DNA of 50,503 nucleotides from Spirochaetales bacterium (GTDB lineage Bacteria > Spirochaetota > Spirochaetia > SZUA-6 > JAFGRV01), in NCBI GenBank assembly GCA_016928415.1, contig JAFGKU010000113.1, forward strand, positions 1 to 50,503. The letters run 5' to 3'. The stretch's first letter is position 1; every line of letters starts with the position of its first letter. The notes below the pieces were generated by a model. That model had not been told where the DNA came from, ran no database searches, and saw nothing but the letters and a program-made list of their open reading frames with translations. A program made the translations under genes and the position numbers. Positions 43,288 through 50,404 of the stretch are shown one piece after another.

Positions 43288-44520
43288 ATGAAGAAAACAG
43301 AGGTATTATTTTTTTGTATAATTTATCTTGCAATATATAATTCAACACCAGTGATATCCCAGACATGGTCGTGTAATAAAATTTCCCTCGTTAATGATTT
43401 GTTTGACGATGATTACGTGAGAATGGCTGCCATATCCCCGGATGGCAAACTGGTGGCGGGATACGCACTTCACAATATTTTTCTGCTTGACCCTGATGCG
43501 GAAAAATTAAAGGTATATTCGTTTCCCGAAGAAGTAAAAAGCGTTCACGGATTTACCTGGTCCGCCGATTCCAGATATATTACTTTCACCGAAAATTTCC
43601 ATCTATATTTTCATGAACCCGATATATGGCTTTGGGACACGAAAACAGGGGTATTCCTGGATTTGACGTCTGACGGTTCTGATAATTTTGATCTGAATGA
43701 TTTTGGCAAGAATGATTCACCCGTTGATATCCTGCCTTTTTTTGACAGAGATGGAAAATACATCTGGTTTTTGCGTCTTGTAGTTAAAAAAAATGTGGAA
43801 ACGGCACAATTAATGAGAATTTCGGTATCGGGTGGAAAGCCTGAATTGATTTACGATTTTAAAAAAAAGTTTGGCCTTTTCGACATTTATGAGGGAGTAA
43901 TGACCTTTTCACACGATTATTCAAAAATATGTTTGCCGGTGATAAGGTCGCAGAAAATCCCTTCATACAATGGGTTGTGGATTCTTGATCTTAAAAGGAA
44001 AAAACTCGACCAGATATGTTCCGTTATGGAGGTTGAGAAACAGATACCTGATTCCCTTAAAACAAAATTCAAGAAAAAATGGATTTTCGGAGGCCATTGG
44101 ACCCAAAAGGATAAAGGGATTTTATTTTTAATTTTCGGATTCCTTCCTGAAAGCGGTATATCGTTTTCCGCTTCTTTTTCACTTCTGTTTCATTATTCTT
44201 TTTCTAATTCAAAGTTGACTGCATTGGATAATCAGTTAAATGACAAATATAAAAACGACGGCATAAATACCTTTCAAACCAGAAGCGCGTTCATCACACT
44301 GGACGGTACCATGCTGTTCGTGCTGGGTGCCTTTGGTGAAAAAATCGAATTAAGAACGGCAAAAGCTCCGGATTTCATGATCTCATCTATTGGTGAAAGC
44401 ATAACACTCCCCGATTTCAATCTTTTCGGATTTGACCTGGGTTTAATTTCTATTGTTTCCAAAAATTACAGGTGTGTGGGAGACGTTTTTCCATATTTAT
44501 TTCAATTTGCTTCGGATTAA
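43288..44520 (+). CDS. Exported beta-propeller-like (PD40/TolB-type) protein
   Basis: 410 residues. The N-terminus MKKTEVLFFCIIYLAIYNSTP..SQ is a signal peptide, so it is probably periplasmic. The rest shows repeated WD40-like/PD40 strands: MAAISPDGKLVAGYALHNIFLLDPD, FTWSADSRYITFTENFHLYFHEPDIWLWDTKTG, PFFDRDGKYIWFL and FSHDYSKICLPV. These are typical of propeller repeats of TolB or DPP-IV N-domains, without a peptidase domain. Ligand unknown. It stands alone downstream of the HAD gene; a remnant of another gene follows. Confidence 0.78.
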   Translation: MKKTEVLFFCIIYLAIYNSTPVISQTWSCNKISLVNDLFDDDYVRMAAISPDGKLVAGYALHNIFLLDPDAEKLKVYSFPEEVKSVHGFTWSADSRYITFTENFHLYFHEPDIWLWDTKTGVFLDLTSDGSDNFDLNDFGKNDSPVDILPFFDRDGKYIWFLRLVVKKNVETAQLMRISVSGGKPELIYDFKKKFGLFDIYEGVMTFSHDYSKICLPVIRSQKIPSYNGLWILDLKRKKLDQICSVMEVEKQIPDSLKTKFKKKWIFGGHWTQKDKGILFLIFGFLPESGISFSASFSLLFHYSFSNSKLTALDNQLNDKYKNDGINTFQTRSAFITLDGTMLFVLGAFGEKIELRTAKAPDFMISSIGESITLPDFNLFGFDLGLISIVSKNYRCVGDVFPYLFQFASD

Positions 44521-44574
44521 TTTACATTGGATTTATATACCATGTCCGACAACCGGAGAAATCCCGTTATATAG

Positions 44575-44775
44575 GATTTTGACCGGGACGGCATTGATGA
44601 GCCCGTTCTGTTAAATGAGGAGGCCGGGTATAATTGTTACAGGCTTCTTGCATTAATTCTCGCCAAAGTCAATCGATTGAATAAAGGGAACTGTCAGTCG
44701 GTCGATAGTGCACCGATAACCACGGCCCTGCCGGCACAGGGTAATTTTCTCGATTTAAACGGCACATTCCAGTAG
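44575..44775 (+). pseudogene. Gene remnant with EF-hand/FG-GAP-like DxDxDGxDE motif
   Basis: A frame of 66 codons without a start, directly preceded by a stop at 44572 and ended by TAG at 44773. It begins DFDRDGIDEPVLLNEEAGYN, the Ca2+-loop pattern typical of FG-GAP/VCBS repeats, then continues YRLLALILAKV and on to LNGTFQ. Codon use looks coding. Most simply it is the 3' end of a gene whose 5' part was deleted; no matching 5' part is in the window. Confidence 0.4.
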
Positions 44776-44794
44776 ATCTACTAGCAGGGATACC

Positions 44795-45079
44795 TTGAAG
44801 AAAATTATTAAATGTGATATAAAAAGTTTCCATATGGTCACTGTTTGGATAATTTTGGGAATAGCAGGTCTTTTTATTGGCGGGTCGGCTGTTGCCGGAA
44901 TCGTCTGCTATTACAGACTGGCCCTCCCGAATATGAAATCCTTAACTGAAGAACAGCTGTCCATATGCAAAAAAGTCATCGACTGCGGCAGGAATTTCCC
45001 GTGGCTTTGCAGGCGGGCCCTGAAGAAAAAAGAGTGCCCCTGTTTCCCCTGCGACCGTTTCAAGGAAGCGGGAGCGTAG
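44795..45079 (+). CDS. Small Cys-rich membrane protein (94 aa)
   Basis: Start TTG 44795 with AGCAGGG upstream; ATG 44834 is an alternative that begins just before the membrane helix. One TM segment (VTVWIILGIAGLFIGGSAVAG) is followed by a short cytoplasmic or external tail carrying six Cys, ending CRRALKKKECPCFPCDRF. The spacing of CxxCxxxx-type residues suggests a metal or disulfide site. The family is unknown to me. The next gene follows 65 bases downstream. Confidence 0.55.
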   Translation: MKKIIKCDIKSFHMVTVWIILGIAGLFIGGSAVAGIVCYYRLALPNMKSLTEEQLSICKKVIDCGRNFPWLCRRALKKKECPCFPCDRFKEAGA

Positions 45080-45144
45080 GACCGTGTGCAGACCGACGAG
45101 CCCGGCGGCTATTTCAATATGGAGATGATAAAAGACGTGGCTTT

Positions 45145-45438
45145 ATGAAATATTTTTTTTTGCTTTCCGCATTCATCATGCTTTCCCTTTCCTGTGTTTC
45201 CGGCAAACCGGACAACCCATTCACCGCAACCGGAACGGTGCGGTATATTTCCCTGGAAGGCGGTTTTTACGGTATCGAAACGGATACCGGGGAAAAGTAC
45301 GATCCCGTTAATTTGGAGGATCAATACAAGGTTGATGGATTAAGAGTTCGGGTTGTAGCCGAGTTAAGGGATGATTTATCCAGCTTTCATATGTGGGGAA
45401 TGATTATTGAGATTAAAGAAATAAAGGTACTGGAGTAA
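45145..45438 (+). CDS. Small lipoprotein with a GTVRYISLEGGFYGI domain
   Basis: 97 residues from ATG 45145. The signal peptide MKYFFLLSAFIMLSLSC puts Cys17 at a plausible lipobox (LSLSC). The mature part is an all-beta OB-like domain (GTVRYISLEGGFYGIETDTGEKYDPVNL...VRVVAELRDDLSSFHMWGMIIEI) that I recall from small conserved hypothetical proteins, without a known activity. No clear Shine-Dalgarno. The gene is close to the Cys-rich membrane protein, but a relation is not shown. Confidence 0.75.
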   Translation: MKYFFLLSAFIMLSLSCVSGKPDNPFTATGTVRYISLEGGFYGIETDTGEKYDPVNLEDQYKVDGLRVRVVAELRDDLSSFHMWGMIIEIKEIKVLE

Positions 45439-45467
45439 TTCCCGTATTTATATTTGCGAGGACTAAA

Positions 45468-46058
45468 ATGTTTAATGAAATAAGCCCGGCTATGCTCGAG
45501 CGGATGCGATTTCTTGAGAAAATGGATGCCGCCGACCGGGCAGATGGCACCGAAAGAATGAAACGTCTGCGGCAGATACCGCCGGAAACGGGTAAATTTC
45601 TGGCCCTTTTAGCTGTCAGTTGCCCAATGGGTGATATTGTTGAGATAGGGACCAGCGCAGGTTATTCCACAATGTGGTTGTACCTGGCTGCACGGGAGAA
45701 AGGTGTCAGGATAAGAACGTTCGAACTACTGGAAGAAAAAATCAAGCTCGCGAAAGAAACCTTTGTCAAGGCGGGAATCAGGGAACGGGTTGATTTGATA
45801 GAAGGGGATGCTTTGGAGAACCTTTCTGTAATAAAAGAAGCGGCGTTCTGCTTTATGGATTGTGAAAAGGAAATATATGAGCAATGCTGGGAACTTGTTT
45901 CTGAAAAGGTAATTAAAAGCGGTTTCATAGTGGCTGATAATGTCATAAGCCACGGGGATGAACTGCAGAAGATGATTGACAGGGTAATGAAGGACGAACG
46001 GTTTGACAGCATGATCGTACCCATCGGCAAAGGTGAGCTTGTATGCCGCAGGAAATAA
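45468..46058 (+). CDS. O-methyltransferase (COMT/Mdm-like class I)
   Basis: 196 residues. RMRFLEKMDAADRADGTERMKRLRQIPPETGKFLALLA is the usual N-helix region of bacterial O-methyltransferases, followed by the SAM motif VEIGTSAGYSTMWLYLAA, EKIKLAKETFVKAGI and metal-type Asp residues in AFCFMDCEKEIY and IVADNVISHG. Probably methylates a catechol-like or other hydroxyl substrate using a divalent metal. SD GCGAGGA. Lies 29 bases after the lipoprotein gene. Confidence 0.88.
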   Translation: MFNEISPAMLERMRFLEKMDAADRADGTERMKRLRQIPPETGKFLALLAVSCPMGDIVEIGTSAGYSTMWLYLAAREKGVRIRTFELLEEKIKLAKETFVKAGIRERVDLIEGDALENLSVIKEAAFCFMDCEKEIYEQCWELVSEKVIKSGFIVADNVISHGDELQKMIDRVMKDERFDSMIVPIGKGELVCRRK

Positions 46059-46132
46059 CGGCCGGTTAAAGAAGTATTTGCCAATTATTCGTTTTCTGTT
46101 TATAATGATTCAAAAAGTAAAGGGAGACGGTA

Positions 46133-47152
46133 ATGATCAAGGAAAAAATACATAAAATAAAATCAGGTTTGAGCCTGGGAGTCGAGGAAGCCAGGGCAAC
46201 TGTTTTATCCCTTCTCGACGATGAACACAGCGACGAAACGATTGCCGAGCTTTTATGTGCGCTGGCTGACAAGGGAGAGACGGTGGATGAAATCACCGGC
46301 TTTGCCAGGGGTCTGCTTGAAAAGGTGGTGCCTTTGGACCTGCCGGACCGTTCGATCGACCTCTGTGGCACCGGCGGCGGCAAACGTGACAGGTTCAACA
46401 TATCCACGGTTGTATCATTTGTCCTGGCCGCAGGAGGCGTACCGGTTGTCAAGCACGGCAACAAGGGTTCAAAAAAACCGAACGGCAGTTTTGACCTCCT
46501 CGAGGAACTGGCCATCCCGTACAATCAGTCGCCGGACAGGATAAAGACGATCTTCAATAAATCGAAATTATGTTTTGTTTTTGCCCGGGCCTTCCACCCG
46601 GCCATGAAGAAGGTCGTGAAGGCCAGGCAGATTGCCGCGCGGCGGACTATTTTCAACCTGATCGGTCCCCTGTGCAATCCGGCGCAGCCTAAATACCAGA
46701 TTATCGGTTCCGTGCAGGTCAAGACGAGTCAGCTGCTGGCCCGCGCGTTGTATAAGCTGGGCAGAACGAAATGCCTGGTTATAACGGGAGAACCGGGCAT
46801 TGACGAAATATCCATATCCGGCAAGACCCGTATTGTGGAATTAACAGGAAGCAAGCTCAAGGAATACAACATAACACCCTCGGATTTCGGCATTAAACCG
46901 GTTCCCTATGAAACTATTCCTGCAGGAGACTGCAAGGAAAATGCTAAATACTTTAAATCTTTGATGCAATCCGGTGAGCCGGAATCCCTGCTTGACATGG
47001 TTTCATTGAATGCCGGTGCCGCTTTTTACTGTTTCGGGAAAACCGCTTCCATAAAAGAAGGGTACGAACTGAGTAAAAAACTCTTCAGTGAAAAAAGGGT
47101 CACGGCCAAATTCAATGGGTATAAGAGCCTGCCTGAATTAAACCAGCCGTGA
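46133..47152 (+). CDS. Anthranilate phosphoribosyltransferase-like (TrpD family)
   Basis: 339 residues, standard length. Class III phosphoribosyltransferase fold: helical N-domain, then CGTGGGKRDRFNISTVVSFVLAAGGVPVVKHGN (PRPP loop), KPNGSFDLLEEL, ARQIAARRTIFNLIGPLCNPAQP and the Mg2+ pair in EPGIDEIS. The usual GTGGDG becomes GTGGGK, and the KHGNR..SS..GSAD segment is KHGNKGSKKPNGSFD, so the substrate site differs from classic TrpD. There are no other trp genes here. Either a diverged TrpD or a related nucleobase/PRPP enzyme. SD GGGAGA. A flavodoxin gene follows 20 bases on. Confidence 0.85.
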   Translation: MIKEKIHKIKSGLSLGVEEARATVLSLLDDEHSDETIAELLCALADKGETVDEITGFARGLLEKVVPLDLPDRSIDLCGTGGGKRDRFNISTVVSFVLAAGGVPVVKHGNKGSKKPNGSFDLLEELAIPYNQSPDRIKTIFNKSKLCFVFARAFHPAMKKVVKARQIAARRTIFNLIGPLCNPAQPKYQIIGSVQVKTSQLLARALYKLGRTKCLVITGEPGIDEISISGKTRIVELTGSKLKEYNITPSDFGIKPVPYETIPAGDCKENAKYFKSLMQSGEPESLLDMVSLNAGAAFYCFGKTASIKEGYELSKKLFSEKRVTAKFNGYKSLPELNQP

Positions 47153-47172
47153 TTTTAAAAAGGAGATGAACT

Positions 47173-47652
47173 ATGAAAATTGTCATTGTTTATGATTCTG
47201 TTTTCGGCAATACGGAAAAAATCGCACAGGCAATGGGGAAAGGACTTGGGTCAGGCCATGATGTAACCGTTGCAAAGGTCGGTACTCTGGATGCTGAAAT
47301 TCTGAAGAATGCCGAAGGGCTGGTGGTAGGCTCCCCGACAAGGGCCTTTCAGCCCACCAAGGCAATCAAGAATTTTCTTAAATCCTTTTCACGGGAACGG
47401 CTTCAGGGAATTCGTGTGGCTGCCTTTGATACCCGCGTCCTGCTTTCAGATGTAAATTCCGGCTTCCTGAATTTCATGGTAAAGCTTTTCGGTTACGCCG
47501 CTGAACCGATAGCCGCCAAACTGGTCAAATACGGAGGCAAGTTAAGCCTTTCCCCGGAAGGATTTTACGTGAACGGTACGGAAGGGCCGTTAAAGGACGG
47601 CGAGGAAGGCCGGGCTGTTGAGTGGATTAAGCAATTATCGTTAAATGGATAA
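47173..47652 (+). CDS. Flavodoxin-like protein
   Basis: 159 residues. FMN phosphate loop VYDSVFGNTEKIAQAM at the N-end, GLVVGSPTRAFQPTKAI and VAAFDTRV are the flavin-binding loops. Flavodoxins carry electrons at low potential and could serve the ferredoxin-type enzymes here, but this one resembles the small flavodoxin-like reductase group and its partner is not visible. AAGGAGATG precedes the ATG. Probably cotranscribed with the TrpD-like gene. Confidence 0.88.
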   Translation: MKIVIVYDSVFGNTEKIAQAMGKGLGSGHDVTVAKVGTLDAEILKNAEGLVVGSPTRAFQPTKAIKNFLKSFSRERLQGIRVAAFDTRVLLSDVNSGFLNFMVKLFGYAAEPIAAKLVKYGGKLSLSPEGFYVNGTEGPLKDGEEGRAVEWIKQLSLNG

Positions 47653-47713
47653 AAACTGAAATCTGTTCAGGCTTCTCTTAACATTAATGAACGGCTGTTT
47701 TACACCGGCGGCA

Positions 47714-48841
47714 TCAACGGGCAATATTCCGTGTTTTAATGTCAGCCGCCATTTTCCTGAATTCGTTCAAGGTTTCCCTGTAAAAGGATTTAATGCCTTC
47801 ACACAGGAAACTTAGTTGCTGGAAATTTTCCTGCCCGTATTTGCGATGTTTCAGGCAGTCGCCATGGCAGAATTCAACGAAACCGCACTGCCGGCATTCC
47901 CTGTTGTATTTCATTTTATTCTGGCCGAATTTCCTGTATTTACCCGTGTTCAGGAAATATCGCCAGCCGTTCCTTGTTACGTTCCCCAGTTTGAGTTTTT
48001 CCTCCACAAAAAAATCGCAGGGAAAAACATCGCCGTTGTATTCCACGACAAAGTACTGGCAGCAATTGTTGTCTAGGACGCATGTATGAGGTTTACCCAA
48101 AACCATTTTATTGATGATTGCGTCAAAATTCCGGATGGAAACATGCGTCCTGTCCCTTTTTTCCCATTCATAATAAATTTTGAGGAGGAAATCACCCCAT
48201 TGTTTACCCGTAATGGAAAAGGGGAGCTTGTTTCCCTTCTCATCGAATTCCACGCATGGTATGAATTGAAAAAAATTGGTGACGTTCAAGCTCTTTAGAT
48301 AATTATATACCTCGAACGGTTTATCCACATTCGCTTCCGAAACCAGGACAAGGAAATTGAAATCAACCTTGTTGTTTACCAGGTGCCTTAAGCCCTTTAA
48401 AACCCTGTTATGCGAACCTGATCCGGATGCGTTAACCCTGTATTTGTTATGGATGTTTTCGGGCCCGTCAAGGCTCACCCCGACCAGAAAGCGGTATTCG
48501 GCGAGGAAAGCGGCGAATTCGTCGTTGATCAACGTCGTATTCGTCTGCAGTGAATTGGAGACATGCTTGCCCGACCTTCCGTATATTTTCTGGAATTCTA
48601 TGGCATCTTTAAAGAAATTGAGTCCCATCATGGTCGGTTCGCCGCCCTGCCAGTTAAATGAATATACCGGCATTTCCATGGCCATATAACTGGAGATAAG
48701 CTGCTTTAAAACGGGAGTACTCATCCTGTGTTTTTTTTCATCCGGATACATTTGCAGGTGATCAAGGTAAAAACAATACGTGCATCTTAAATTGCAGTCA
48801 GCGGAAGCCGGTTTTATCAGCAGGGAAAACGGTCTCTCCAT
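47714..48841 (-). CDS. anSME-type radical SAM/SPASM protein
   Basis: 375 residues from ATG 48841; a TTG at 48850 would be inside the -10 box. The SAM cluster motif is CNLRCTYCFY; WQGGEPTMMGL and SLQTNTTLI follow. The C-terminal SPASM region has CVLDNNCC, VFPCDFF, CRQCGFVEFCHGDC and LCEG, giving two auxiliary [4Fe-4S] clusters. This is the anaerobic sulfatase-maturase layout, which converts Cys or Ser of sulfatases to formylglycine. No sulfatase is in the window, so the substrate could be another peptide. The promoter places transcription at the start codon. Confidence 0.88.
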   Translation of the reverse strand: MERPFSLLIKPASADCNLRCTYCFYLDHLQMYPDEKKHRMSTPVLKQLISSYMAMEMPVYSFNWQGGEPTMMGLNFFKDAIEFQKIYGRSGKHVSNSLQTNTTLINDEFAAFLAEYRFLVGVSLDGPENIHNKYRVNASGSGSHNRVLKGLRHLVNNKVDFNFLVLVSEANVDKPFEVYNYLKSLNVTNFFQFIPCVEFDEKGNKLPFSITGKQWGDFLLKIYYEWEKRDRTHVSIRNFDAIINKMVLGKPHTCVLDNNCCQYFVVEYNGDVFPCDFFVEEKLKLGNVTRNGWRYFLNTGKYRKFGQNKMKYNRECRQCGFVEFCHGDCLKHRKYGQENFQQLSFLCEGIKSFYRETLNEFRKMAADIKTRNIAR

Positions 48842-48848
48842 ACGCTTC

Positions 48849-48877
48849 AATTTATATTTTCTTTACCGATGAGTCAA
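48849..48877 (-). promoter_or_regulatory. Promoter of the anSME-type gene, positioned for a leaderless mRNA
   Basis: TTGACT, 17 bases, TAAATT on the minus strand. Seven bases separate the -10 from the ATG at 48841 and there is no Shine-Dalgarno, so the transcript would start at or next to the ATG. Confidence 0.6.
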
Positions 48878-48902
48878 CGATTGCGACGGGGATACCCCCA
48901 TA

Positions 48903-48937
48903 TAAAAACAAGGGAAGGCTGCTGAAGCATCCTTCCC
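48903..48937 (-). terminator. Terminator of the corA transcript
   Basis: On the minus strand the stem GGGAAGG-TGCT pairs with AGCA-CCTTCCC (one mismatch, 2-base loop) and is followed by TTGTTTTT. It lies about 150 bases past the corA stop. Confidence 0.75.
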
Positions 48938-48959
48938 CGTTTATAAAGGGTATATTACG

Positions 48960-48987
48960 CAAACCTCCTGAGGGGTTTGTTTTATTT
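48960..48987 (+). terminator. Orphan + strand intrinsic terminator
   Basis: CAAACCTC, loop CTGA, GGGGTTTG, then TTTTATTT on the + strand. No + strand gene lies within 1.3 kb upstream, so it may end an unannotated short RNA. Confidence 0.6.
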
Positions 48988-49085
48988 AAGTCATTTAATT
49001 AAAATCCGGTTTTGCAAATTTGTAAAGTTTCTTTTTTTGACAATAGGTACGGGTAATTTGATTTAAAATTGAAAGTTAAGCTGTT

Positions 49086-50087
49086 TCAGCTCCCGTTCCC
49101 GTTACCATTACCATTACCGTTAATCCGTTTGGGTATGTGTCTTTTGTTCATCTTTGTCCGGATATTGTTTGTACGGAGGAAGAACAGGGCCGCTACCAGC
49201 GAGGAGAACGCCGATATCCCGATGATACCGAGCCAGGCAAAGGGATTTTCCATAAAGGGCAGGGGGACATTCATGCCGTAAATACTGGCAAAAAAGGTGG
49301 GGATCATGATTATAATGGAAACCATGGTAAGCCGCTTCATGACAATATTCAGGTTGTTCGAGATGACGGAGGCGAACGCATCCATCATTCCGCTCAAGAT
49401 ATTGCTGTAAATGTTCGTGGTTTCCATGGCCTGCTTATTCTCGTTTACCACATCTTCCAGGATGTCGGCATATGTTTCCGGCAAGTTCTTGAAATGAATT
49501 CTTGTGAGTTTTTCTATCATCAATTCATTGGAGCGAAGGGACGTTGTAAAGTAAACAAGCGATTTTTCAATTTCAAGAAGGTTCACCAGTTCGGTGTTCT
49601 TGACCGACCTTTGGAGCTCCCTTTCTATAATCGTTGTTGTTTTGTTGATTTCTTTCAAGTATTTCAGGTACCAGATGGCTGCGCGCTGGAAAAAGTATAG
49701 CACGAAACCGGTCTGGTCCACTACGGTAAAACCCCGCACACGGTTTTCCACCAGCTCGTGGATAAAATCGATTTCCCGTGAACTTATAGTGATGATAAGA
49801 TTACCAAGCAGAATAATACCGATGGGTATCGTGGAGTAGGGGTATTCGGCCGTCGGGGAATAAACGGGCATCCTGAAGATAATCAATGTATAATCGTCTT
49901 CCTTTTCATAGCGGGACCGCTCGTCCGCGTCCTGTATATCCATTATATGGTCAAGAGCTATACCGTATTCCTGCTGCAGGCTTTCAATTTCATCATGAGT
50001 CGGGGTTGTTACCTGAAGCCAGCAGTTCTTTTCCAGGATGGTGGTATGGTTGATTTTATTACCGGTTTGTTTCCAGATTTTCAACAT
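49086..50087 (-). CDS. corA: CorA-family divalent cation transporter
   Basis: 333 residues from ATG 50087, with GGGGGGTG five bases upstream. Soluble N-domain (1-270) with long helices (IERELQRSVKNTELVNLLEIEKSL...), then two membrane helices: the first ends with the selectivity motif YGMN followed by VPLPF, the second is GIIGISAFSSLVAALFFL. Acts as a homopentameric Mg2+ (or Co2+/Ni2+) channel. The C-terminus ends RTKMNKRHIPKRI and then (NG)x4-S, encoded by a hexamer repeat. The start overlaps the stop of a 35-codon leader ORF. A promoter lies about 290 bases upstream, with a structured leader. Confidence 0.95.
   Translation of the reverse strand: MLKIWKQTGNKINHTTILEKNCWLQVTTPTHDEIESLQQEYGIALDHIMDIQDADERSRYEKEDDYTLIIFRMPVYSPTAEYPYSTIPIGIILLGNLIITISSREIDFIHELVENRVRGFTVVDQTGFVLYFFQRAAIWYLKYLKEINKTTTIIERELQRSVKNTELVNLLEIEKSLVYFTTSLRSNELMIEKLTRIHFKNLPETYADILEDVVNENKQAMETTNIYSNILSGMMDAFASVISNNLNIVMKRLTMVSIIIMIPTFFASIYGMNVPLPFMENPFAWLGIIGISAFSSLVAALFFLRTNNIRTKMNKRHIPKRINGNGNGNGNGS
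49089..49118. repeat. Hexanucleotide repeat encoding the CorA (NG)n tail
   Basis: On the coding (minus) strand five hexamers of the GGTAAY / GGGAAC type precede the stop, giving Gly-Asn repeats at the very end of CorA. Two units are exact. Slippage here would change tail length by two residues per unit without a frameshift. Confidence 0.75.
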
Positions 50088-50188
50088 GGCGCACCCCCCG
50101 CCATGTGGTTCAGGGAACGGGATAAACACATCGTGTCAAAAATAAATTCCAGTAATATTTTGCGATTGTTTTGTTTAAGAATAATCAT
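50081..50188 (-). CDS. 35-codon leader ORF overlapping the corA start
   Basis: ATG at 50188 with AAGGAGG seven bases upstream; the product is MIILKQNNRKILLEFIFDTM plus 15 more residues, ending GGAPC. Its stop TGA lies within ATGTTGA, which also holds the corA ATG, so translation of the leader should control or enhance corA initiation. No family recognised. It could be a regulatory leader peptide rather than a functional protein. Confidence 0.65.
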   Translation of the reverse strand: MIILKQNNRKILLEFIFDTMCLSRSLNHMAGGAPC

Positions 50189-50239
50189 AGTTTCCTCCTT
50201 CATTTTTGGGTCACCCCCTGATGAAGGATAAAAACTACG

Positions 50240-50320
50240 TCAATAGACGGATTGATTCCTCAAAAGGAGGTGAAATCGGATAATGTAACGTTGATGACCT
50301 ATGCCGTCATTGTCCGACAT
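50240..50320 (-). CDS. 26-codon upstream ORF in the corA leader
   Basis: ATG at 50320 with AAAGGAGG five bases upstream (50326-50333); 26 residues starting MSDNDGIGHQRYIIRFHLLL. Its ribosome site can pair with the CCTCCTTT about 70 bases downstream inside the same ORF, so ribosome binding and the hairpin would exclude each other. It is probably part of a cis-regulatory leader. Confidence 0.5.
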   Translation of the reverse strand: MSDNDGIGHQRYIIRFHLLLRNQSVY

Positions 50321-50333
50321 ATATACCTCCTTT
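50260..50333 (-). promoter_or_regulatory. Structured leader hairpin upstream of corA
   Basis: On the minus strand AAAGGAGG (50326-50333) pairs with CCTCCTTT (50260-50268). Inside, TCGGACAATGACG pairs with CGTTACATTATCCGA with two bulges, and ATGAC with GTCAT forms a third element. The outer stem hides the first Shine-Dalgarno. It does not match the M-box pattern I know for Mg2+ genes, so any ligand is unknown. Confidence 0.6.
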
Positions 50334-50375
50334 AAAGAAAAGATTTTGCATGGGTTCATAATATTACCCATCTAA

Positions 50376-50404
50376 AACATAACCGGTTTTTACACGAATG
50401 TCAA
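50376..50404 (-). promoter_or_regulatory. Promoter of the corA transcription unit
   Basis: On the minus strand a perfect TTGACA, 17 bases, TATGTT. It gives a leader of about 280 bases before the corA ATG, enclosing the hairpin and both small ORFs. Confidence 0.75.

Noticed and set aside
50081..50370. M-box (ykoK-type) Mg2+ riboswitch before corA
   Set aside because: The conserved GTTAGGTGAGGCTCC-type core and the multi-helix order are absent. The stems seen are different.
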